A stretch of DNA of 6,622 bases from Treponema sp. (GTDB taxonomy: Bacteria; Spirochaetota; Spirochaetia; Treponematales; Breznakiellaceae), in assembly GCA_031289935.1 (NCBI GenBank), contig JAITON010000126.1, positions 1 to 6,622 of the forward strand. The letters are read 5' to 3'. Below, in pieces: positions 1 through 6,408 of the stretch. Numbering within the stretch: position 1 is the stretch's first letter; each line of letters starts with the position of its first letter. The position numbers and the translations under genes were made by a program. Under the pieces are notes generated by a model. That model was not told the DNA's origin and ran no database searches. It saw only the letters and a list, made by a program, of their open reading frames with translations.

Positions 1-649
1 CCGGCTGGACACCCTGAAGCTCGCGGGTGAGGCGGCGGATGTGGCCCGCCGGAAGGCGGCGTAGATCGCGGCCCAGTACCACCGCAACGCGGGCCCCGGC
101 TATGGCTATCCCCAGAACGGCCTCCATACCGGCTGGTACGGGGCCATCAGGAGCATGACGCAAAACCTGGTGGAGGATGCCGGGCGCTTTGGCAAGCGCT
201 GTCCCGGGGGGGAGGAACTGTTGGGCTACATCGACCGGTATCAGGAGATACTGAACAAGGCCCCCGCTGTGCTGGTTAACTTCGATCTCTGGGAAAACAA
301 CCTGTTCTATGGCAAGGATGCCAACGGCTCGCCCCGGCTCTGGATGATCGACCCGGAGCGCGGTTTCTGGGGCGATCCAATCGCGGACTTTGTGTGCCTG
401 GACTTTATGCACATGGATCTGGGGGAAAAGGCCGGCGTGTTTGAGGCCTACAACGCGGCGGCGGAAAAGCCCCTGGAAGTAAGCCCGGAGACCAGGGTAC
501 GGTATTACATCATGCTGGCGTATTTGGGGGTGATCATGTACACCGAACGCTACTCCCGCTATCATCCCGGGAACACGGGCTGGTGGCGGAACACCCTGGC
601 GGGTTCCATGCTGTACAAGAAGGCCTTCGGCGCGTTAAAGGCCCGGTAA
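1..649 (+). pseudogene. Aminoglycoside/choline-kinase-like phosphotransferase, 5'-partial, interrupted by in-frame TAG
   Basis: This is the C-terminal part of an APH-fold small-molecule kinase, a family that moves the ATP gamma-phosphate onto a hydroxyl of a drug, sugar or choline-like substrate. Reading frame 2 is open from the window edge to a TAG at 62-64, then open again to TAA at 647-649. Both sides of the TAG look like one protein: after it comes IAAQYH, then GYGYPQNGLH and GWYGAIRSM, as in family members, with no ATG, GTG or TTG until ATG 155. Counting from that ATG (164 residues), VNFDLWENNLF holds the catalytic-loop Asp44 and Asn49, and IDPERGFWGDP holds the metal-binding Asp66. The usual His-Gly before the catalytic Asp is Asn-Phe. 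An ORF starting at 155 would lack the ATP-binding N-lobe, so I call a nonsense-disrupted gene. Sequencing error or a functional C-terminal fragment remain possible. The natural substrate is unknown. The stop lies 7 bases before the MATE gene, so the two are probably co-transcribed. Confidence 0.65.
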
Positions 650-656
650 GACGGCG

Positions 657-2036
657 GTGGACAAGAACTCCGAACTGGGGACGGCGAAGATTCCCCGGCT
701 CCTGGCAAGCTATTCGGCGACCACCCTGGCGGCCCTGCTCTTCAACAGCCTCTATACCCTGGCGGACGCGCTTTTTGTGAGCTGGGGCGTGGGGGCGGCG
801 GCCCTGGGGGGCGTGTCCGTGGCCTTCCCCTTCGTGCTGATCCAGTCCGCCGTGTCCACGGCCCTGGGGGGCGGCGCGGCTTCGATCATCTCCCGGCGTC
901 TGGGGGAGGGGAAGCGCGGCGAGGCCGGGGCCGCGGCCCTGAACGCCATGATCAGTTTCTGGGTAAGCGCCCTCTGTATCGGCGGCCTGGGTCTGCTCTT
1001 TATGGAACCGGTCCTGAGCGCCCTGGGCGCGCCCCTGGAACTGCGGCCCTACACCCGGGACTACCTTACCATCATCATGGCGGGGAACCTCTTCTCCACG
1101 GGTTTTTCCGCGATCATCCGCGCCGAGGGCCGCATGAAGTACGCGCTCCTCATCTGGGTCGTCCCGGTGAGCGTGAACCTCATCCTGGACCCTATCTTCA
1201 TTTTTCTCCTGGGCTGGGGGGTTCGGGGCAGCGCGGCTGCCACGGTGATCTGTCAGTTCACGAGCTTTTCCCTGTCGATAGTGTTTTTTACCCGCTTTTC
1301 AAGCCTTTCCTTTAAGGGGGCCCGGCTCCGGGCAAGGACCCTGGCTGAGATCCTCGCCACGGGGTTTCCTTCGCTGGTCCAACAGGGCGGCATGGCGGCG
1401 GGCCTTGTGATCACCAACAACGTGCTGGAAGGCGCGGGCGGGGGGACGGCCGTTACGGTCTACGCCTATGTCAACCGCATCGTTGCCTTTGCGGTCATGC
1501 CCTTCATGGCAATAACCCAGGCCCTGGCGCCCATTGCGGGCTACAACTACGGCGCGGGAAACCACGAGCGGCTGCGCGAGGCCGTCCGGTACAGCCTGCT
1601 CCTGGCCCTGCTCTGGGCCGCCCTGTCCCTGGCCGCCGGAGAACTGCTGCCCCGCCAACTCCTGGCCCTCTTTACCGCCGACCAGGCCATCCTGGCCGCC
1701 GCCCTGCGGGTACTGCGGATCTGCGCCCTGGTTATCCCCTGCTATCCCATGGCCATGATCGCCGGCGCGGTCCGGCAGGCCCAGGGTAAAAAAGGCTCCG
1801 CCCTGCTGCTCTACTCCCTACAGATCCTCTTCCTCATCCCCGCGCTCTTTTTGGGCAGGACCCTGGGCGGCCTCGACGGCATCTGGCGGGCCATCCCCGC
1901 CGCCGGCTTCTGCGCCACCGCAGCGTCGGGCGCGGCCCTGCTCGGCGGACCGCGTTTCCCCCACCGCATGGCTGCGGAAGAGCCGGGACCGGTATTGGGC
2001 GGGAGTAAGGCCGGCAGCCTTGCGAAAGACCCGTGA
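657..2036 (+). CDS. MATE family efflux transporter
   Basis: A 459-residue inner-membrane antiporter of the MATE family, which expels cationic drugs or metabolites in exchange for Na+ or H+. The length fits the family (about 450). The N-terminus LGTAKIPRLLASYS followed by FNSLYTLADALFV (29-41) is the usual MATE start and first helix. RAEGRM (155-160), VNLILDPIFIFLLGWGVRGSAA (173-194 region) and QALAPIAGYNYGAG (288-301) are family hallmarks, and about 12 hydrophobic segments can be seen. It is closer to the MepA/DinF-like branch than to eukaryotic MATEs, by eye. The start is GTG at 657; no ATG occurs in frame until residue 98, and no strong Shine-Dalgarno precedes the GTG, so it may depend on coupling to the phosphotransferase gene 7 bases upstream. 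The last helix ends near residue 431. The remaining 28 residues are polar, Gly/Pro-rich and lie antisense to the AraC gene, so they are probably a run-on tail. The substrate cannot be predicted. Confidence 0.92.
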   Translation: MDKNSELGTAKIPRLLASYSATTLAALLFNSLYTLADALFVSWGVGAAALGGVSVAFPFVLIQSAVSTALGGGAASIISRRLGEGKRGEAGAAALNAMISFWVSALCIGGLGLLFMEPVLSALGAPLELRPYTRDYLTIIMAGNLFSTGFSAIIRAEGRMKYALLIWVVPVSVNLILDPIFIFLLGWGVRGSAAATVICQFTSFSLSIVFFTRFSSLSFKGARLRARTLAEILATGFPSLVQQGGMAAGLVITNNVLEGAGGGTAVTVYAYVNRIVAFAVMPFMAITQALAPIAGYNYGAGNHERLREAVRYSLLLALLWAALSLAAGELLPRQLLALFTADQAILAAALRVLRICALVIPCYPMAMIAGAVRQAQGKKGSALLLYSLQILFLIPALFLGRTLGGLDGIWRAIPAAGFCATAASGAALLGGPRFPHRMAAEEPGPVLGGSKAGSLAKDP

Positions 2037-2738
2037 GAAGTAGCTCGGGGTATTAAAGCCCAGGGTACCGGCGATGTCGGCGATGGGGAGGCCCGTTTCT
2101 ACCAGAAGCCGTTTAGCCTCCTCCAGGCGTTTGCCATTAATGTAGGCCATAATATGTATGCCCATCTCCTGCCTAAAGAGCGCCGATAAATAGGCGGCAT
2201 TCAGTCTTACATGGGCCGCCAGGTCTTCCAGTATGATTGGATGATGGAGATGGCTTTCGATGTATTCGATGCACCGTAGTACCGGCCGGGAACGGAGTTG
2301 CCTTTTCTGACCCTGCCGTACCAGGGCGGCAAAGTCGCGGCGCAGAGCATGGTGTAACTCCAGAATTTCCCCTTGCCGGGTATTGGTATCGGCAACCTGG
2401 ATGTAGGCGTCGGCCAGGCTATAGGCGCTTTCCATGTCCGCGCCGCCCTCCATGGCCCAGCGGGAGACCAGGGTGATGGCGGCGATCAGTTCGTACTTCC
2501 GCTGCCGGAGCCGGTCTTCGGAGAGATGTTCATCGTGGAGTTCAAAGGCCTGGCCGAGACCGGAGACCTCGACGCCCTCTATATCACCTTGTTTTATCAG
2601 GTTGAGGATCGCCAGTTCCTGCTCGTAGGGGGTGTGGACCCACTGTTCCTCCCGCTTGGCCGTAAGGAGTTCCCCGTAGGCCGCGTTTACCCGGGGCAGC
2701 ATAGAAATCGTGAGGGGATGTTTCGGTTTTTCCGCCAT
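1818..2738 (-). CDS. AraC family transcriptional regulator
   Basis: A 306-residue DNA-binding regulator. The C-terminal AraC/XylS domain has two helix-turn-helix units: the first around residues 170-195 (LEDLAAHVRLNAAYLSALF), the second around 218-250, ending in the signature GFNTPSYFSRVFRKAAGLTP then AQYR. The N-terminal ~145 residues carry LRQRKYELIAAITLVSRWAMEGG and SAYSLADAYIQ, an all-helical sensor type seen in many Firmicute and spirochaete AraC proteins rather than the classic cupin; the ligand is unknown. I chose ATG 2738 because GAGGA lies 5 bases upstream; an in-frame ATG at 2750 would add four residues but has no Shine-Dalgarno. The conserved domain ends near position 1985, yet the frame runs on for about 55 low-complexity, Gly/Ala/Glu/Arg-rich residues to TAG at 1818-1820, wholly antisense to the MATE gene. 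It is divergent from the hydrolase/transporter operon, which it probably controls (inference). Confidence 0.9.
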   Translation of the reverse strand: MAEKPKHPLTISMLPRVNAAYGELLTAKREEQWVHTPYEQELAILNLIKQGDIEGVEVSGLGQAFELHDEHLSEDRLRQRKYELIAAITLVSRWAMEGGADMESAYSLADAYIQVADTNTRQGEILELHHALRRDFAALVRQGQKRQLRSRPVLRCIEYIESHLHHPIILEDLAAHVRLNAAYLSALFRQEMGIHIMAYINGKRLEEAKRLLVETGLPIADIAGTLGFNTPSYFSRVFRKAAGLTPAQYRSRLFRSHAVGETRSAEQGRARRCGGAEAGGGDGPPDAVEAAQGPAQKERGDEEEDL

Positions 2739-2743
2739 GGATA

Positions 2744-2748
2744 TCCTC
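2744..2748 (-). promoter_or_regulatory. Ribosome binding site deciding the AraC start
   Basis: On the minus strand GAGGA sits 5 bases before ATG 2738. It overlaps the alternative ATG at 2750, which itself has no purine-rich sequence upstream. This favours the shorter, 306-residue protein. Confidence 0.7.
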
Positions 2749-2752
2749 ATGC

Positions 2753-2801
2753 TTGAATAGTTTTCAATAAATTATGATAGTTGTCTAAATTTTGTTCAAG
2801 C
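2753..2801. promoter_or_regulatory. Possible regulator operator: TTGAA/TTCAA inverted repeats
   Basis: TTGAA at 2753-2757 and TTCAA at 2763-2767 form an inverted repeat with a 5-base spacer, and a third copy, TTCAA, lies at 2795-2799, 32 bases (about three helical turns) after the second. The outer pair also forms a perfect 7-base inverted repeat, GCTTGAA (2751-2757) with TTCAAGC (2795-2801). This AT-rich stretch lies between the divergent AraC and hydrolase genes, where such regulators normally bind. Short AT-rich repeats arise by chance, so confidence is modest. Confidence 0.35.
2771..2799 (-). promoter_or_regulatory. Predicted sigma70-type promoter of the AraC gene
   Basis: On the minus strand TTGAAC (2799-2794, 4 of 6 matches to TTGACA) is followed after exactly 17 bases by CATAAT (2776-2771, 5 of 6 matches to TATAAT). 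Transcription would start near 2764, giving a leader of about 25 bases before the ATG at 2738. The -35 box coincides with one of the TTCAA half-sites of this region, so autoregulation of the regulator is possible. Prediction by eye only. Confidence 0.5.
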
Positions 2802-2819
2802 CTCCGGAGAATAGTGTCA

Positions 2820-2825
2820 TAGAAT
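2820..2825 (+). promoter_or_regulatory. Candidate -10 element for the hydrolase/transporter operon
   Basis: TAGAAT matches the TATAAT consensus at 5 of 6 positions. No good -35 lies 16-18 bases upstream, as is common for activator-dependent promoters, and the TTCAA half-site at 2795-2799 lies near where an AraC-type activator would touch polymerase. A second candidate, TATGAT at 2773-2778, also lacks a matching -35 but would leave a longer leader. Which one is used cannot be decided from sequence. Confidence 0.35.
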
Positions 2826-2833
2826 ACCAAATT

Positions 2834-2838
2834 AGAGG
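2834..2838 (+). promoter_or_regulatory. Ribosome binding site deciding the MBL-hydrolase start
   Basis: AGAGG lies 8 bases before ATG 2847. An in-frame GTG at 2838 begins inside this motif and has no Shine-Dalgarno of its own, so ATG 2847 is the better start. Confidence 0.7.
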
Positions 2839-2846
2839 TGCATACT

Positions 2847-3674
2847 ATGGCGAATTATTTTGAGATTCAAGCGATTCATCCCTGGCTCTACAGCATTAGA
2901 GACCCCATGAAGGTTTACTGTTATCTCCTTCTGGGGGAAGATCGGGCCCTGCTCTTTGATACGGCCTTTGGATTCGGGGACCTCCCGGCGGTGGTACGGG
3001 GCATTACCAACAAGCCCCTGACGGTGGTGGACAGCCACGGCCACGCGGATCATGCCTGCGGGAATACGCAGTTTGACACGGTGTACCTGCACCCGGCAGA
3101 TTTTGAAACCTGCCGGGATTACACCGGCCCGGTCTGGCGGGGAAAGTCCGTGAACATGGCCAAGGAGCTGGGGATCTTTCCCGATGGGCTGGAGGAGGAG
3201 GCCTACTGCGCGGCCGGAACGGGCAACCTGGTTCCCCTGCCTAAGGACGCGGTGTTTGATCTGGGGGGCATCAGCGCCCGGGTTATCGAGATGCCCGGGC
3301 ATACCCGGGGTTCCGTGGGGCTCTTTGTCCCGGAGCAAAAGGCCCTCCTGGCCTCGGATGCCGCCTGCAAGGTTCCCCTGGTGTTCCTGCCGGAATCGGC
3401 TCCGGTGGCAGTTTACCGGAATATGCTGGAACGGGTGCGGAAACTGCCCTTTGAGGAACACTTTGTGGGCCACGATGGCGGGGCCCTGGACAACAAGCAG
3501 TTTGATCTCTACCTCAAGGCCGCCCGGGAGGCCCGGCTGGATAATTCGGTACGGGTTCCCCTGCCGGACTGGGAGGGCGAAACCTACGCCCATGTGGTAG
3601 ACGGCGTTTTGGGAAGCGATAATTTTACCGCCCTGATCTTTTCCAAAGAGAAACTTGAGGAGGCCCCCGAATGA
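2847..3674 (+). CDS. MBL-fold metallo-hydrolase
   Basis: A 275-residue hydrolase of the metallo-beta-lactamase superfamily, with no signal peptide, hence probably cytoplasmic. The full metal-binding set is present: the HxHxDH motif in DSHGHADHACGN (His64, His66, Asp68, His69), His152 in EMPGHTRGSVGLF, Asp171 in LLASDAAC and His209 in FVGHDGG. An active dinuclear metal enzyme is therefore expected. The superfamily cleaves thioesters, lactones, esters, phosphoesters and beta-lactams; the N-terminal LLLGEDRALLFDTAFGFGDL and overall length resemble the glyoxalase II/lactonase-like group rather than true beta-lactamases, so I would not call it a resistance gene. It is the first gene of the operon divergent from the AraC regulator, and its TGA overlaps the next start as ATGA (3671-3674), implying translational coupling to the transporter. 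A role in hydrolysing the imported compound, for example opening a lactone or removing an acyl group, is inference. Confidence 0.88.
   Translation: MANYFEIQAIHPWLYSIRDPMKVYCYLLLGEDRALLFDTAFGFGDLPAVVRGITNKPLTVVDSHGHADHACGNTQFDTVYLHPADFETCRDYTGPVWRGKSVNMAKELGIFPDGLEEEAYCAAGTGNLVPLPKDAVFDLGGISARVIEMPGHTRGSVGLFVPEQKALLASDAACKVPLVFLPESAPVAVYRNMLERVRKLPFEEHFVGHDGGALDNKQFDLYLKAAREARLDNSVRVPLPDWEGETYAHVVDGVLGSDNFTALIFSKEKLEEAPE
3657..3663 (+). promoter_or_regulatory. Strong ribosome binding site of the first GPH transporter
   Basis: GAGGAGG lies 7 bases before ATG 3671, inside the last codons of the hydrolase gene. With the ATGA overlap it shows that the transporter start is well placed and that the two genes are translated in step. 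Confidence 0.75.
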
Positions 3675-5026
3675 GCGCGGTGAAAGAAAAAAGTTCCGTA
3701 CCGGCATGGTTTTACCCGGCCTTTGCAAGCAAAGGGGTAGGCATTGTATCGGTATCCGCACTGCTCAATTATGTTACCTTCTTCGCCACAAACTACCTTG
3801 GACTTTCCCCTGCTCTGGTGGGAACACTGATGCTGTTTTCCAAGATCTTTGACGGCTTTACGGATATCCTGGCCGGGTTTATTATCGACCATACGAATAC
3901 GCGCCTTGGACGAGCCAGGCCTTACGAGATTTCCGTTATCTTCTACTGCTTCTTCACGGTTGTAATTTTCAGTGTTCCCGATATGGGCGCCGCGGGAACC
4001 GCAGCCTTTGTGTTTATTGTGTACACGCTGATATTTTCTGTTTTTTCCACACTCCTTACCTGTAGCGAGCCCGTATATCTTGCCCGTGCCGTGAAGGACG
4101 ACGCGACCCGTGTCAAGGTGCTTTCTTTTTCCGGCCTTATCTACGTGATTCCCACGGTTGCGGTCAGCGCCATTTTACCCCAGTTAATAGCAACCATCGG
4201 CGCAACCCGTGCGGGCTGGCGGACTATCGCACTGATCCTGTGCATACCCGCTACTATTATCGGTATGATCCGTTTTATCACCATAAAAGAAATTGTTGAT
4301 GCGGACCCTGCGGGGAAACAGAAAATCGGCTTAAAAGAAGGGGCTATGCTGCTTTTCAAAAACAAGTATATTCTGATTTTTTCCCTGGCCCTGCTTTTAA
4401 CCAACATCGCCCAAAACCACGGATCGGGTCCCTACTACTTTACGTATATTGTAGGCGACATTTCCATGCAGTCGGTTACCGCCATCGGTACTTTGCTTGC
4501 AACCATGGTTTTGCTATTTATTCCGGCCCTTTCAAAAAAACTTGGCCTGGCTAAGGTGATGAAGGCGGGGCTTATTCTGGGGGCCGCAGGGTATCTGCTG
4601 CCCCTGATAGCCCCCCGGCTTCTTCCGTTGTTAGCGCTTTCTTCAATGTTAAGCCTTGGGTCTATAATTCCCATCTGGATGCTGGCCGGGGCCATTGTGA
4701 TTAACTGCATGGACTATGGGGAATGGCGGAGCGGGAAACGGGGAGAGGGAATCTATTCCTGCGCCAGCGGGGTAAGCAGCAAGGTAGGCATTGGACTGGG
4801 AGCGGCGATTTCAGGCGGCATCCTGGCGCTGGGCGGTTTTGACCGTATGCTGCCGGTTCAGAACGGCCCGGCAAATACGGCAATCATGCTGCTCTATACC
4901 GCGATTCCCGCGGGGTTTCTGCTGATTTCGTTTATCGTGATGCAGTTTTATAATCTTGATAAGAAAATGCCCGTAATCCAACAGGAACTGGCGGAACGGA
5001 AGATTCGCCGGGAAGAGGATGCGTGA
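3671..5026 (+). CDS. GPH-family (MelB-like) sugar:cation symporter, first of two
   Basis: A 451-residue, 12-helix inner-membrane symporter of the glycoside-pentoside-hexuronide family (MFS superfamily), which imports glycosides, pentosides or uronides with Na+ or H+. The family signature is plain at residues 58-85: KIFDGFTDILAGFIIDHT then LGRARPY, with Asp61 and Asp65 at the places of the Na+-site aspartates Asp55 and Asp59 of E. coli MelB. The C-terminal half has the second GPH signature, DYGEWRSGKRGEGIYS (348-363), and a helix XI lysine (Lys371) matching MelB Lys377. Where MelB has Asp124 this protein reads CSEPVYLA (131-138), so Glu133 or Ser132 may stand there. The cytoplasmic mid-loop lies near 205-230. 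ATG 3671 overlaps the upstream stop and has an ideal Shine-Dalgarno. Base composition is clearly lower in GC than the MATE gene. Substrate unknown; the operon suggests a carbohydrate or glycoside. Confidence 0.9.
   Translation: MSAVKEKSSVPAWFYPAFASKGVGIVSVSALLNYVTFFATNYLGLSPALVGTLMLFSKIFDGFTDILAGFIIDHTNTRLGRARPYEISVIFYCFFTVVIFSVPDMGAAGTAAFVFIVYTLIFSVFSTLLTCSEPVYLARAVKDDATRVKVLSFSGLIYVIPTVAVSAILPQLIATIGATRAGWRTIALILCIPATIIGMIRFITIKEIVDADPAGKQKIGLKEGAMLLFKNKYILIFSLALLLTNIAQNHGSGPYYFTYIVGDISMQSVTAIGTLLATMVLLFIPALSKKLGLAKVMKAGLILGAAGYLLPLIAPRLLPLLALSSMLSLGSIIPIWMLAGAIVINCMDYGEWRSGKRGEGIYSCASGVSSKVGIGLGAAISGGILALGGFDRMLPVQNGPANTAIMLLYTAIPAGFLLISFIVMQFYNLDKKMPVIQQELAERKIRREEDA
5014..5019 (+). promoter_or_regulatory. 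Ribosome binding site of the second GPH transporter
   Basis: AGAGGA lies 6 bases before ATG 5026, which shares its A with the preceding TGA (TGATG). The GTG at 5023, directly before the ATG, is too close to the motif, so ATG 5026 is the chosen start. Confidence 0.65.
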
Positions 5027-6399
5027 TGCCGGCAAAAAGAAGGGTGGATTTTCAGACGGGCCGGGCGGAGCGCATCGCCTTTCCCCTCTATTCCCTGGGC
5101 CAGAGTCTGTCTTATAGCTTTGTAACCGGTTACATGATGCTCTTCTACACCGATTATATTTTTATCCCCGCCTACGCGGTGTCGGTGATCCTGTTGATCG
5201 CCAAGGTTTGGGACGCAGTGAACGATCCCCTCTTCGGCATCATCGTGGACCGGACCAATTTTAAGGGCGGAAAATTTATACCCTGGCTGCGGGTCGCCTC
5301 CTTCGGGATTCCCCTGTCATCGTTTTTGGTGTTCATCATCAATCCTGCGCTTTCCATGGCGGCCCGTATCGTTCTGGTGGTGCTGACCTACTTTCTGTGG
5401 GATTTTACCTACACCCTTTCGGATGTGCCCTTCCTCTCGATACTGACGGTGATGACCGGAAACCTGAACGAGCGTACTTCTCTGATCAGCCTCACCGGCA
5501 TCGCCAGTGTGGCGGGGGCGGTGATCATCTCGGTGATCCTGGTTCCCCAGCTTGAGACCCTGGGCTTTGTCCCCATAGCCGGAATCCTCGCCCTGGCTTC
5601 TTTCGCCTTTATGATCTGGTTTCCCTTTACGGCCAGGGAACGGAACCGGGTACAGCCCAAGGTGGAAGAAAAATACAAGATTCGGGATGTGCTTACCTAT
5701 GTAAAGGGCAATAAGTACCTTTTGTATTTTTTTGTCAGCTTCTCGATCTTCGGTTTGTTTAACATCCCCCTGGGCAACTATGTGTTGATCCACTGTTTGG
5801 GGAGCCTGACCTATGTGGCCTATTACACCATCGTTTCCGTCCCTCTGATCTTTCTGGTAAATATCCTGCTGCCTAAAATGACAAAAAAATATGACCGGCT
5901 TATGCTCTACCGGATCATCCTGGGGCTTCTGATTATGATAAGCCTCGGGCAGTTTTTTGCCGGGTATTCAAACTGGATTGTATACGGCGTGTTTTATGTA
6001 ATCCGCTATGTGCTGGTGATTGCCGCCATGATCCTGATCATCACCTTTGCGACGGATTTTGTGGAGTACGGCCAGTATAAGACGGGGTTCCGCAAGGAAA
6101 GCATCACCTTTTCTGTCGAGGCTTTTTGCCTGAAATTTGTAGGCGCCGGGGCCGCCGCCCTGGGAGCCCTGATGCTGGGGCTTATCAAATACGACGGAAT
6201 CCTGGAAGTGCAGGCTCCGGAAACTATTCGATGGATTTGGATACTTTCCAATTTTATGCCCATTGCGGGGATCATCCTGAGTCTGCCTTTGTTTTTCAAG
6301 TGCGATTTTAAGTGTTCGGACATACAGATCATGGCGGACATCAATGTGGGGAAGATCAGCCGGGAAGATGGGGACACCGTCATGTCCCGGAAGTATTAG
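5026..6399 (+). CDS. GPH-family (MelB-like) sugar:cation symporter, second of two
   Basis: A 457-residue, 12-helix inner-membrane symporter, more canonical than its neighbour. Residues 60-88 read KVWDAVNDPLFGIIVDRTNF then GGKFIPWL, the textbook GPH signature, with Asp63 and Asp67 matching MelB Asp55 and Asp59. TYTLSDVPFLSI (128-139) places Asp133 at the MelB Asp124 sugar/cation position, and Lys370 in FCLKFVGAG matches MelB Lys377. The second-half signature is FVEYGQYKTGFRKESI (345-360). The protein starts at the A of TGATG, overlapping the stop of the first symporter by one base, so the two are translationally coupled. The paralogues are strongly diverged and are not a recent duplication. 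Tandem GPH genes are known, for example yihO and yihP in the E. coli sulfoquinovose cluster. They may carry different compounds, or one may export a product. A GTG directly before the ATG would add one residue. Confidence 0.92.
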   Translation: MPAKRRVDFQTGRAERIAFPLYSLGQSLSYSFVTGYMMLFYTDYIFIPAYAVSVILLIAKVWDAVNDPLFGIIVDRTNFKGGKFIPWLRVASFGIPLSSFLVFIINPALSMAARIVLVVLTYFLWDFTYTLSDVPFLSILTVMTGNLNERTSLISLTGIASVAGAVIISVILVPQLETLGFVPIAGILALASFAFMIWFPFTARERNRVQPKVEEKYKIRDVLTYVKGNKYLLYFFVSFSIFGLFNIPLGNYVLIHCLGSLTYVAYYTIVSVPLIFLVNILLPKMTKKYDRLMLYRIILGLLIMISLGQFFAGYSNWIVYGVFYVIRYVLVIAAMILIITFATDFVEYGQYKTGFRKESITFSVEAFCLKFVGAGAAALGALMLGLIKYDGILEVQAPETIRWIWILSNFMPIAGIILSLPLFFKCDFKCSDIQIMADINVGKISREDGDTVMSRKY

Positions 6400-6403
6400 G
6401 AGG
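6398..6403 (+). promoter_or_regulatory. Ribosome binding site of the last, partial gene
   Basis: AGGAGG overlaps the TAG stop of the second symporter and lies 5 bases before ATG 6409. This near-perfect motif is the main support for a gene start here. Confidence 0.75.
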
Positions 6404-6408
6404 GCTCT

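Noticed and set aside
2037..2060. Search for a bidirectional terminator after the MATE stop
   Set aside because: The stretch is the coding sequence of the AraC DNA-binding domain and has no hairpin followed by a T-run on either strand.
2373..2756. A 127-codon plus-strand open frame through the AraC gene and its start
   Set aside because: It is the antisense of conserved AraC sequence, with no ribosome site or family resemblance.
3277..3309. Three CCCGGG palindromes close together
   Set aside because: They come from ordinary Ala-Arg, Pro-Gly and Thr-Arg codons in GC-rich coding sequence, with irregular spacing.
2847..3674. Reading the MBL gene as a beta-lactamase, with the MATE and phosphotransferase genes as a resistance island
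   Set aside because: The protein lacks a signal peptide and sits in a sugar-transporter operon on its own promoter; no integron, transposase or resistance-specific motif is present.
2832..3761. A 309-codon open frame on the minus strand opposite the hydrolase gene
   Set aside because: It is antisense to a clear MBL protein with all metal ligands; its translation has no recognisable domain and reflects codon bias of the plus-strand gene.
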